Assembly: GCA_029255685.2 (NCBI GenBank) | Contig: CM055315.2 | Span: 77,777,681-77,841,680, forward strand | DNA length: 64,000 bases | Source: Silene conica | Lineage: Eukaryota > Streptophyta > Magnoliopsida > Caryophyllales > Caryophyllaceae | Direction: 5' to 3' | Shown here: in pieces, positions 12,457-22,189 of the stretch | Numbering within the stretch: position 1 is the first letter of the stretch | How the letters are laid out: each line of letters begins with the position of its first letter | Notes under the pieces: generated by a model | Told to the model about the DNA's origin: nothing | Databases searched by the model: none | Seen by the model: only the letters and a program-made list of their open reading frames with translations | Made by a program: the position numbers and the translations under genes

Positions 12457-15327
12457 ATGCGCAGGTCAGTTCAAGGAGAACTCCTACCACTTGATCTCGA
12501 AATTGAGAGGACTCTTAGGGAAAGAGGAAAGCAACTTCTAGCAAATCAAGAGGGAGGGTCACCATCCTCTTTATTTCAAGAAGACCTTTTCGAGTTACCA
12601 CCGTCTTCACCAAAAACACCACCTTCACAACCAAATTCACCCATCAATCCACTTTCACCAAAAACACCACCTTTTACCCACTTTCCAGTTTTTTCTGAAG
12701 AAGAAGATAACATGACAGAAGAAGCTACTATTGCCAGTCACTCTATGCCTCAGGCAAAGGACCTATACAAAGGGTTCACTTTACCTGCAGGTACTGGGAA
12801 GCCATTCGAGGCCAAGCCTGCTTATATTACTATGGTTGAAAGAAACCAATTCGGAGGCTCGGCCAATGAGGATGCAGCTAAGCATATTGAAATCTTCACA
12901 GATTACATATGCTCTATAGCACCCCCAGAAGGAGTGACGCAGGACCAGATTAAACAGACCATGTTTATCTTCTCCCTTAGGGACTCTGCAAGAGAGTGGT
13001 ACAGAGACCTTGACCGCACTGCTGCGGGAGTTACAGATTGGAACACCTTAGCCCTAGCTTTCTACAGGAAATACTATTCTGCATCAAAGACTAATGCCTT
13101 AAGAGCGCAGATTACTAATTTCAAGCAAGGACCCAATGAAGACTTTAGCGAGGCGTGGGACAGGTTCAAGAGACTTGTTCGATCCATACCACATCACGGA
13201 TTCGAACAATGGTTTCTTTGCAACCAGTTCTACAATGGCCTCTATGATGACAACAGGGCCTACTTAGATGCTGCAGCTAATGGAAGATTCCAGGATAATT
13301 CAGGAGAGACTAAAGGTCTCAAGTTAATAGAAGATGTTGCTGTGCACCGCGCTGAGCATGGTACTTCCAGAGGAAATCAGAGAAAATCAGAGTACAACCT
13401 GGCAGCAATTGAGGCCTTAACGGCCAAGCTAGAAAAATTTGAGGCTGCAGGAAAGCTCGATCTAGGGAGTGGAAGCAAGGGAGGAATTTACCAGGTGAAC
13501 GCCGTTCAGGACGGACCCTTTGCTTGTGAGAGGTGCGGTGGAGAAGGGCATGTGTCAAAGTTCTGCACTTCATCTAATGAAACATGTGCCGCTTTTCAGC
13601 ATTATCGTGGGAACAATTTCTATGATCCAAATAATAACAATGTCCATCCCAACTTAAGGTGGACAAGCCAGAATGTTCAAAACCCACAGCACATGCAACC
13701 TCAGCAAAATTCCACATATGTACCCCCACATAAACAGAATTTCCAAAGACCACCTTTCAACCCTCAACCACCTTCTAATCCACCACCCAACACAGATGCT
13801 CTTATCCAAAATCTTATTGGGTTGGTTCAGAAGGAGTCACAGGCTAGAGAGGCAGGAATGAAGATGTTGGAGACCCAGATTGCTCAGATCGCGAGCAAGA
13901 ATGATACTAGGGCTCCGGGTCAACTTCCGACAAAACCAGATCAGAAGAAGGAGACTCTAAACATTGTAACCCTGCGAAGTGGTACTAAAGTGGGGGCTGA
14001 AACAGAAAAAACAGCGAGTAGCAGCAAAGTCGGTCGACCGACCGAAAATTCCGGTCGACCGACCACAGAGCAGGATCCGAAAATATCAACTGAACAGGAG
14101 ACTGGTCGATCGACCGAGGATACTGGTCGACCGACCACTGAAGCAGCATCTGAAATTCCGTTTCGTCCAGAATTGCCAAATAACTTGCGGGATTTCCTTT
14201 TCAGGGGTGATAAGACCCCTAGGTTTTTAAAAAGGGCTGCAAATACGGAATCCTCAGCTGCTCCTTTTCCAGAGAGACTCGTGCCTTCGAAGGATCAGGT
14301 ATCTTTTGACAAATTCAAAGATGTAATTCGTTCATTAAATGTTCAAGTTCCATTTTTAGAACTAGTTCAACAAGTTCCTTCTTATCTAAAATTCATGAGA
14401 CAGCTTTTGTCAAGAAAGAGGTCTCTAGAAAAGGTTGAGTCTGTGGCTCTCACTGAAGAGTCATCTAGCTTTTTAACACATGTCATTGCCCCTCATAAAT
14501 TAGAAGACCCTGGAAGTTTTTCTGTCCCCTGTAATATAGGAACCTTCCCAGTTAAAAAGGCTTTATGCGATCTAGGTGCTAGTATAAGCGTCATGCCCCT
14601 AAGCGTTGCCTTAAAACTAGGAATGACCGCATTTGCAGTGACCAGTATGACGGTCCAGATGGCTGATCGCACATCTATGGAACCTATAGGAGTGTTAGAA
14701 AACATCCCTGTACGTATTGACAGGTTTTTCTTCCCAGTAGACTTTGTTGTTTTGGACATCCCAGAGAATGCCCATATACCCATCATTCTAGGAAGACCCT
14801 TTCTTCACACTGCAGGTGCCATTATAGATGTAGGCACTGGAACTCTAACCTTCAAAGTAGGTAAACATTCTATTATCTATGGCCTATCCTATAGGAAGAA
14901 GGATGCTATGACCCCCATTACATGTAATGCTATAACTTCTGAGAAGAAGTATGAGGTCATCACTACTTCTCCACCTTTATTACCTGTTCCTGTATCTGTT
15001 TTTACACCTCCGCCCCAGATTGGGAGCAATAGGGAGGACACTTCTATCGTGACTATTGCAGGAACTGGTTTGGGGAAACCCAAGGAGAAGGAAGTTATCA
15101 TCCAGAGAGGAGGAATGGGATGCCTGAGCTATGAAGAAGATGAGGATCCAGATGTCGTGGATCGAGAAGAGAAAAAGAAGAGGAGGCAGGCTCAAGAAGA
15201 GAGACCGTCGCATATGCTTTGCGACGGAGGAAAGAAGATGTGTTTTGCTACTGAAGCAAAAACTGTGGAGACTACGGCGTGCCGTCAGAAGCCGTGGTCG
15301 GATATCCTCCGCATCTTCAGCGGATAG
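12457..15327 (+). CDS. gag-pr: Athila-type Gag-protease polyprotein
   Basis: Single intact 956-residue frame. The N-terminal LDLEIERTLRERGKQL is typical of Athila Gag. A retrotransposon Gag domain follows (about residues 130-300, with the AREWYRDLD and FYRKYYSASKTN blocks). A CCHC zinc knuckle CERCGGEGHVSKFC begins at Cys357. A proline-rich linker leads to an aspartic protease whose active site reads LCDLGAS (Asp705), ending with PIILGRPFLHTAGA. A coding insert between knuckle and protease carries two in-frame copies of the 12-9-12 dyad (GRPTENSGRPTTEQ, GRSTEDTGRPTTEA). Gag should build the virus-like particle and protease should mature it. The frame stops before any RT, and no pol sequence follows, so pol functions must come from a related element. 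Confidence 0.92.
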   Translation: MRRSVQGELLPLDLEIERTLRERGKQLLANQEGGSPSSLFQEDLFELPPSSPKTPPSQPNSPINPLSPKTPPFTHFPVFSEEEDNMTEEATIASHSMPQAKDLYKGFTLPAGTGKPFEAKPAYITMVERNQFGGSANEDAAKHIEIFTDYICSIAPPEGVTQDQIKQTMFIFSLRDSAREWYRDLDRTAAGVTDWNTLALAFYRKYYSASKTNALRAQITNFKQGPNEDFSEAWDRFKRLVRSIPHHGFEQWFLCNQFYNGLYDDNRAYLDAAANGRFQDNSGETKGLKLIEDVAVHRAEHGTSRGNQRKSEYNLAAIEALTAKLEKFEAAGKLDLGSGSKGGIYQVNAVQDGPFACERCGGEGHVSKFCTSSNETCAAFQHYRGNNFYDPNNNNVHPNLRWTSQNVQNPQHMQPQQNSTYVPPHKQNFQRPPFNPQPPSNPPPNTDALIQNLIGLVQKESQAREAGMKMLETQIAQIASKNDTRAPGQLPTKPDQKKETLNIVTLRSGTKVGAETEKTASSSKVGRPTENSGRPTTEQDPKISTEQETGRSTEDTGRPTTEAASEIPFRPELPNNLRDFLFRGDKTPRFLKRAANTESSAAPFPERLVPSKDQVSFDKFKDVIRSLNVQVPFLELVQQVPSYLKFMRQLLSRKRSLEKVESVALTEESSSFLTHVIAPHKLEDPGSFSVPCNIGTFPVKKALCDLGASISVMPLSVALKLGMTAFAVTSMTVQMADRTSMEPIGVLENIPVRIDRFFFPVDFVVLDIPENAHIPIILGRPFLHTAGAIIDVGTGTLTFKVGKHSIIYGLSYRKKDAMTPITCNAITSEKKYEVITTSPPLLPVPVSVFTPPPQIGSNREDTSIVTIAGTGLGKPKEKEVIIQRGGMGCLSYEEDEDPDVVDREEKKKRRQAQEERPSHMLCDGGKKMCFATEAKTVETTACRQKPWSDILRIFSG

Positions 15328-15330
15328 TTG

Positions 15331-17327
15331 TTTTTAAGTTGCAGTTTTAAAACAATTTATTTTATGTTGTGTGAGACTTTTTAGTTTTGTTTGCTAGTAG
15401 TTAAGACTTTTAGAATCGTTTTGGCATCTCGCGCATTGTTGGGCGCGCATATTTTCTTGCTTTTTCAGGATTTCCGAGAAAAAACGAAGACCTCCAGGAC
15501 TCAGCTGGTCGACCGACCAGAAACATCAGTCGGTCGACCAGACGCGCTGTATCGAAGATTTTTCCGCTGTTCACAGGAGGTCGATCGACCAGAAACACCG
15601 GTCGGTCAACTTACTGTCCGTCGCAGTCTTTCGTTTTCTTCCTCAGGAACCGTGAAATCAACTTGGGTACTTGAGTGGCACTGCTGGCCACCAAAAACCT
15701 CCCAGCTTACGCTGGTTTGGGGAGGTTTTTCTCATGCATCTTTTGACCCAGTGAGTTCTTTCCAGTTTTTCCTTTATTTTATTTTACTTGCATTTGTCTT
15801 TTAATTTTCTGAAACCTTTACTTAGGCTAATGCACAATGGGGACATTGTGCGGGTTGGTTTGGGGAATGGTTTCGTGTTACATGCATTGCATTTTGTCAC
15901 ACGTTTATTGCATTTCTGTCTTGCATCGTTCTTTTCTTTATTTTCCTTATATATACAAAAAAAAAAAAAAAAAAAAAAAAAATTCCAAAAAAATTAAAAA
16001 ATTCAAAAATCAAAAAAATGCACGTTTATTTTAGCATATAGGTCGAGTCGGAACGAAAGTATTTCAAGGATGATTTAGCTATCTTACATGTTTATGCCTT
16101 TACCTTGCCTTGTCAACTTGTTTTAGTATGAGAGTCTTTTGCATATCTACGAGTTTTTGTCAACTTGCATATCTTAAGACTTGACTTATATCTTGGCGAC
16201 CTACTTATACATTCTAAGTTTTAGAGCCTTATTCCTGGTTTCATTCTTAAACCAGTTGTCTAGGATGTGAGTAGTACTCCCCTTGGAACATGTTACATCA
16301 ATATGCATAAACATGAACTTGAATTGCTATATACTTGTTTTACTATCTCGTTTTGTGAGTCTTGGTACGTGCATTTGAGATCCTTTTCTCATATTTACCC
16401 ATAAAGCTTCACATAGCCAAAATTGCCTTTTTATTTCCCCAAAACTACATCCCATACTTAGCCTACCCTTCCAAGCTAGTATTTGTGGTCATTGGATTAT
16501 TTTTTGAGGCATCTTGGTTTGTGTGCTATCATGAGCAAAAAGAGAAAAGAAAGAAAGAAAGCAAGAAAAGAAAAAGAACAGAAAAATTCAGAAAAGGAAG
16601 AAAAGAAAAACGAAAAGAAAAAATCCGGAAAATACGAAAGCGGTCGACCGACCACATATACAGGTCGGCCGACCAACTGACATCATCAAAAAAAAAAAAA
16701 AAAAAAATTCGTTCCAAAAATCCTTTTCTTTTATTCGTTATAACTCCCGTGCCTCATTCAAAAATTTTTGGGAGTCCTTTCTTATATAATGTGAGAGTTG
16801 TGCTACAAAAGAGCACTTTCTTAATATCAAAAAGTCGTGAAGTATGTTGTTGGGAATCGGTTTTACTAGCTTGGCTACTAACCCCACATATCCAAAAACA
16901 TCTTAACCACTTTTACCTTTTACCTCACATATCTTTCATTACCTCAATTGCATGTATCTAGGCCATTTAATGAGATTGTTATACAAAGTTGTAGAATTCT
17001 TGTTCATGTTAGATTGCAGGCATGTTTCCATGGGTCGCAGTTAGGTGAGTGTCATGACAAATATACTTCTTTCTATCTTTTACATATACTCACCCTTTGC
17101 TTCATGAGTGTCTCGAGCGTACCGCGAGAGTCCATGGTATAAGTCTCTATAGTCTTTATGTTTTCAAGTTTGACGACGCCATAACTCGTTTGCATGATTT
17201 TAAATACTTTCTCATTTTGTACTTAGGCATTGGTTTAAGCTTACATGTAAATTTCGCTCTGAGATTGAAATCGTTCCATTAGTTAAGATCGAGTCTATTT
17301 CTTGCTTGAGGGCAAGCAAGGGTTTGG
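15331..17327 (+). other. non-coding internal region replacing pol
   Basis: Two kb between the gag-pr stop and the polypurine tract with no RT, RNase H or integrase motifs. It contains three dyad pairs, homopolymer A runs at about 15957-15981 and 16688-16706, and an AG-rich stretch at 16541-16640. It probably serves as packaging or spacer sequence. Confidence 0.7.
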
Positions 17328-17338
17328 TTTGGGGAATT
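17328..17338 (+). other. polypurine tract before the 3' LTR
   Basis: TTTGGGGAATT immediately precedes the 3' LTR start TGATACG, as in Athila elements. Confidence 0.7.
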
Positions 17339-18868
17339 TGATACGTGTCTATTTTATGATGTTTTACATCTATTTTTACACGTATTTGGTCGCTCATTTA
17401 CTATGTTTTAGCCTCTATTTCCCACAAATTGTGCACTTTCGTATTTTTATGCACTTTTGCAGATTTATGCGGAAAAGAGACAATTTAGCACCAAATTAGT
17501 ATCCTCAAGCCTTTAGCTTAATTAAAGAATAAATGGAAAGTCAACTGGAGTCAAAATCAAGTACCAAGAGTCAAAACAGAAGAAATCCGAAGACTTCCGT
17601 ACAGAAGCGGTCGACCGACCAGTTATACGGGTCGGCCGACCAGGCCCAATTTTCATGAGGCCCAGATTTCAAGAAAACCGCAAAATAAGAGAAGCCCAGC
17701 AGGAAGTGGTCGACCGACCAACTAAACGGGTCGGCCGACCAGAGCGAAGCCCGTACGATTCGTTTTCGGAAATAAAGTAGAATTAGAATCTTAAGGAAAC
17801 TCTAATCTCTTACCCTATATAAACTAATCTTGTAGCTAGGGTTGATTATCAAGTCATATTTTAGAGAATTCTATTTAGTTTTTAGTTCAATTATAATCTT
17901 TCAATAGTTCCCAAGTATTCAATAAAGTTGATTCCGTTCTACCTTAATCCCAATTGTGGTAATTCCTCTTTGATCGAGTTTTATTATTGTTCTTATTGCT
18001 TTTATTACAATTGTTAAGTTAGAATCCCAAGTTTTATTGAATCTTGCATGTTTAGATTATTTACTATGTTTTCCATGTTTATTCCCAATTTTATATTCAT
18101 CTTAACAGTTATGAGTAGCTAATTTTCATATGTTAGGATGTAGGGGATAATATGCATAGGTAGATAAAAATCCGAAAATCCGACCTGTAGCAGGACCACG
18201 GTCGGCCGACTGAAATAGTCGGTCGGTCGACCGAGGCCGTGGTCGGCCGACTGGAGTAGCCGGTCGGTCGACCACTCGCGTCTGTTTTCTTATTTCGTCT
18301 TTTCTTATAAATTATAATATCCTGCAATGAGACCAATAGGAGACTTGTAGGATGTTAGTAATGACCTACCCAAGATTGAAAGATACGGGAAGGGCATTGA
18401 TTTACACCTTAAGACGGATAGGTTACTCAAGGCTGAAAGGTATGTAACCTGGGATTTAGGAATCACCCTTATTGTTGACACCCAATAATTGTGAGACCTA
18501 GGAACTAATAGCATAGGCCGAAAGGAGCTATTAGGTAGCATAGACCTAAAAAGTTATGTTACACCCCCTTACGCGACTGCAATACATGTTGACCTTAGGA
18601 TTTATTTTACCTTAGCTAATTATTACCCAAACATCCTAGCATCCCCTTTTATTATATTTTATTCTCATCTTTTAATTCTTGTTTTATTTTAATCTTTGCC
18701 TTAGTTATAGTAATCAACCAATCAACCCCTAAAATTGTTACCTTAAACATTAACATTAAGACAATAAACATTCCCCACCTCCTTGTGGTTCGACCCTGAC
18801 TTTCGCTATCTATTGTTAAGGTTAGGAATTATAAATTTTATCTTTGGTACCCTCAACGACGGGCATCA
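17339..18868 (+). repeat. 3' LTR of the Athila-type element
   Basis: 1,530 bp, nearly identical to 10805-12334. Seen differences include TAAATC/TACATC near the start, GATCTAG/GATCGAG, and one base in the third dyad pair. Confidence 0.93.
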
Positions 18869-20058
18869 ATGAATTTTTTTTAGATATTTTAAATAAGATA
18901 TTTAGGGAATGAATCTTATTATTGTTAGGATGTATTTAAAAAAATATTATTATATTTAGTATAATTTAGTTACCTATTGTAGTGAGATAAGGTGAAAAAT
19001 GTGAGATTTTGTAATATTTTATTACGGGTTAAATAAAAATACAATATTTTGAACTCTACTAAAATATTTTTGGAAAATCGTAATTCAATAAATAACAAAA
19101 AAAAACAAAAATGGTTAAATAAAAAAAAATGAAAATTAATAAATTTAAAAAAACGAAATTCATTAAATTAGAAAAAACGAAATCATTACATTTAATAAAC
19201 CAAAATTCATTACATAAAAAAAAAGATTTTTTTTTTATTTTAAATTGTAATTTCAGAATATTAACAATTGTAATTCATAAATTGACGTGCTGATACCCTT
19301 GATTAAATGGTTAAAACCCTACTTGCAAACATTAGCTTGTGTGTCAATGATCGCAGGTTCGAATCCTACTAACAACATTTTAAAAATTTAAAAATTAGCA
19401 AGTCATCTTTAATTAAATTTGAATAATCGAAAAATTGATTTCACAAAAAAAAACGAGCCAACTTATTAAAATACAAAAAAAGTGCAATATTAATTTACTA
19501 AAATATTTTCCAAAAGGATAGTAATAAAATACAAAAATAAAAAAAACGTCTAAATTAATTACGTACAAAAAAAATTAATTTGCAGAATATTAATTTACAA
19601 AATAATTTCCAACAGAATATTAATAAAATATAAAAAAATCGTGTAAATTAATTAAATACAAAAAAAATTATTTTCCAGAATATTAATTTACAAAAAAAAA
19701 AAAACTCCAACAATATCATAAATTAATATTCCCGAAAATTTAACCAAATACAAAAAATAACAAAATATTTTTCAAAAATAATAAAATACTTAAAACATGA
19801 TAGAATCTTAACAAAATAACAAATATTTCTAAATTATGGTAACTACATGTGGTTAAGAAGTTAACTATATTTGTATAATTACTAATATACCCTAACACTA
19901 ACTCATGCAAATTAACTATGGTTATACACGTGGCGCATGTGATTGGTCGTGCATGAGTTTTTCCAGACACAATGTGTATCTCTATCGCCTTCCAAAAAAT
20001 CCACGACATAGCGACATGTGTCCAAGTTAATGGGTTATCGTTCTTCTATTATACTTAT

Positions 20059-20090
20059 ACTAGATTTAATGCCCGTGCGACGCACGGGCC
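20059..20090 (-). mobile_element. Helitron 3' terminus (minus strand)
   Basis: On the minus strand: a 9-bp perfect hairpin GCCCGTGCG/CGCACGGGC followed by ATTAAATCTAGT, a classical plant Helitron end. The body would extend to the right. The 5' end was not identified, and 20091-20537 holds only AT-rich sequence with no convincing gene. Confidence 0.65.
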
Positions 20091-20540
20091 TTTTGGTAAA
20101 AAAATTTACACTATTATTGAATATGTTAAAAACATTATTAATTAAACCCAACTTTGTGAATGACTTTTTTTCAATAATAAAAAATTCATATGGCTACTTT
20201 TTCAATAATAAAAAATGTATATGGTTTTATTTAAGCCTGGTTAAGATAAGAGTTCTTTGGCAAATACTTTTTCTCGCCCAAAATAATTCTCAAATGAACG
20301 TAATTATTACAACCCAAAAAAATATAATCAAAATTAACATATTTTTAGTAATAATAATAGACAACCAAATGTTTTCTATATTAATTCGAAATTGTCATAT
20401 ATTAAAAAAATTGGCGTTTTACTTTGTCGTCAATTATGAAGTTAAACAGTCTCATGTTAAATAATGATGAAAATTGAAATTAGTCAATTACATCTTACGT
20501 GATATAATTATTGGAAATCCGAAACTTGTAACATTGCTTA

Positions 20541-20763
20541 GGCCCTGTTCTTTTCGGCTGAAACGAGCTGAATTGAATAAATTGAAGTAGAGCTTAATTG
20601 AACTAAATTGAGTGGAAGTGGAGTGGAGTGAATTTAGTTGAATTAAAAGTTACTTTTGTGAAGAGATTAATTGAAAATAATTGATTGAACGTAAATAAAA
20701 CTTAACGGGATACAACCCACTAAAATTGAAAGGAGCTGAAATTAAGCCAGAAAGAACAGGGCC
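20541..20763. mobile_element. Tourist-like MITE, 223 bp
   Basis: TIRs GGCCCTGTTCTTT and AAAGAACAGGGCC, with TTA flanking both sides (20538-20540 and 20764-20766), as expected of PIF/Harbinger MITEs. Inverted GAGCTGAA blocks extend the arms inward. Confidence 0.9.
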
Positions 20764-20766
20764 TTA

Positions 20767-21180
20767 GTCTACTCCCAATTAATAAAATAAAATACGTTGA
20801 ACATGCCTCGTATTCAATTCATTATTACTTTCTTCCAAGATAACAATTCATGTCTTTACACTTTAAGAAACTTACTCTCATGCCTCTGTTAATACAACTT
20901 AGGTTGATTTGTCCATACCATGGATGTGGATTAGATTAGGGGAATAATAAAATAAAATAAATATATTTTTATTAAATTAACGGAACATAGTGAATATATT
21001 ATTATGTACACCGTATAATAATTAAACTAAGCATAATACAATACAAATACAAATACAAATACAAAATAAAATTATGTGTAAATACTCGTAATAAATGATT
21101 ATCTACACCGTATACTATATCACAATTTGTATTATACTAACTTGTGATCACTTTGCTTGAAGTATATCCATGAACCTAGT
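20767..21180. other. AT-rich intergenic, no gene seen
   Basis: Only short ACAAATACAAAT and AAATAAAATA simple repeats (near 20950 and 21040-21065). Confidence 0.6.
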
Positions 21181-21185
21181 ATTAC

Positions 21186-22111
21186 TGTAGACATAAAAAT
21201 ATGTCTTACATCTCGAAATGGGTCAAAGTCAATTGTTTACATTTGGGAGAAATATCGTTTGATAAAATGGGTCGGTAAATTTTAGACCGAACAAATATGA
21301 CGATATTAAGTCCATCTGAGCAAAATATAAAATTAGTCGACTCGGAAAATGATCACTTCCGGTTACTACAAAAACATGAGACGTGAATGACAAGTCCAAG
21401 AGTAACGGTGCAAAATCAAAATTGGACTCATGCTCGAGTAAGCCCACCAAATTGAGTTCGGCAGACGCAAATATTGTCGAAAGACTACTACGTAGTACGT
21501 ACGTGAGGATTGGCATGTATACTACATAAATCATTATTATATTTGATTTATATGAAAGGATGGAAAAAGGGCATATAGCCGCATGAAATTGGCTCAACAA
21601 ACTACGAAGAATGTGCATGAGACTAGGGATTGATTAGTCAACGAGAATAATGGAAATTTGTTGAAACGTGTTTACTCACAAAACAAACCAAACAAACAAA
21701 GGTTATAAAAGGTGAGTTTTCACTCTCATTTGTCACCAATCAACACAATTACAAAAATTACACAAAATCAAAACCTCTCTAAAAATAACCCTCTCTACAA
21801 AAGTCTCTCCCAAGAGAAACCAGAGAAAAGAAAATACATTCATTCTAGTCATCTAGATTTGAATACAAGACTACTCTTCGATCCGACAACAAGCGTTCGC
21901 CGCCGTCATTGAAGATAAGCAAGCCGAATTCGTCAGGGAGATTAAGTCTTCAAATCAAGACCCTCCTCGTCATTCAAGTGTGGAAATCGAATCAGTAGAA
22001 GAACTAGTAGATTGTACCCGTAAAATCTTTAATTTAATAAAATTATTACTTTGTTACATTTGTTTGTGTTTTATCTATTGTTTACAGATTTAACGCAAAT
22101 TTGTTGTTACA
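21186..22111 (+). repeat. 5' LTR of the Tat-lineage element
   Basis: 926 bp from TGTAGACATAAAAATATG to GTTGTTACA, repeated directly at 38552-39477 and inverted at 29077-30005. Confidence 0.93.
21704..21710 (+). promoter_or_regulatory. TATA box in the LTR
   Basis: TATAAAA in GGTTATAAAAGGTGAG, mid-LTR, likely fixing the U3/R boundary; present in all three LTR copies. Confidence 0.6.
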
Positions 22112-22115
22112 AATT

Positions 22116-22133
22116 TGGCACGCTCGGTGGGAC
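22116..22133 (+). other. primer-binding site, 18 nt
   Basis: TGGCACGCTCGGTGGGAC begins 4 bp after the LTR. It starts TGG, complementary to a tRNA CCA end. Its 18-nt length is confirmed independently by the inverted copy at 29055-29072, which stops after exactly these 18 bases. I could not assign the tRNA. Confidence 0.75.
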
Positions 22134-22189
22134 GTCTCTACTACTCATCTCTTTTTCCGCAAAATCAAGTTTCGTAACAAAGCATTTCA

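Larger units (their letters stand above)
11075..18273. repeat. paired 12-nt dyads at fixed 21-nt period
   Basis: Motif GGTCGACCGACC and variants (GGTCGGCCGACC, GGTCGATCGACC, GGTCGGTCGACC) always occurs as two 12-mers separated by 9 unrelated bases. Pair starts: 11075, 11174, 11666, 11707 (5' LTR), 14032, 14104 (inside gag, in frame), 15507, 15579, 16642 (3' non-coding). The four LTR pairs recur in the 3' LTR (from 17609 to 18273). The spacers are not conserved. In gag the pairs encode GRPT-type heptads. Confidence 0.95.
10805..18868 (+). mobile_element. non-autonomous Athila-type LTR retrotransposon (Gag-protease only)
   Basis: 8,064-bp element with two 1,530-bp LTRs (TGATACGTGT...CGGGCATCA), flanked by a perfect 5-bp TSD ATGAA (10800-10804 and 18869-18873). 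It has a tRNA-Asp primer-binding site, one Gag-PR reading frame and a polypurine tract. No reverse transcriptase, RNase H or integrase is present, and 2 kb of non-coding DNA stands where pol would be. The LTRs differ at only a few positions that I could spot, so insertion is recent and replication must have used enzymes in trans. The layout fits the described class of GAG-only terminal-repeat elements (TR-GAG). Confidence 0.92.
10016..20030. mobile_element. long-inverted-repeat element hosting the Athila-like insertion
   Basis: Sequence from about 10016 to 10804 and from about 19255 to 20030 is a diverged inverted repeat. Shared blocks include AGATACACATTGTGT, TGGAAAA...CACGACCAATCAC, GTTAACNTNNNGTTA and AATGTTTGCAAG...GGGTATCAGCACGTC. 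Arms of about 0.8 kb suggest a Mutator-like foldback element, but I cannot fix termini or TSD. Each arm contains a tRNA-like stretch (near 10605-10690 and 19300-19375); the right one carries the perfect B-box-like GGTTCGAATCC. The Athila-type element inserted at 10804/18869. Confidence 0.6.

Noticed and set aside
16362..16961. 199-codon frame in the Athila-type 3' region
   Set aside because: It is made largely of AG- and A-rich low-complexity sequence and has no pol or other domain.
18869..19254. Continuation of the retrotransposon beyond 18868
   Set aside because: The TSD ATGAA directly after the LTR marks the element end; what follows is the interior of the host inverted-repeat element.
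19300..19375. Possible tRNA gene (GGTTCGAATCC)
   Set aside because: No cloverleaf with a proper acceptor stem and anticodon arm can be drawn; it lies in a transposon arm and is kept only as tRNA-like sequence.
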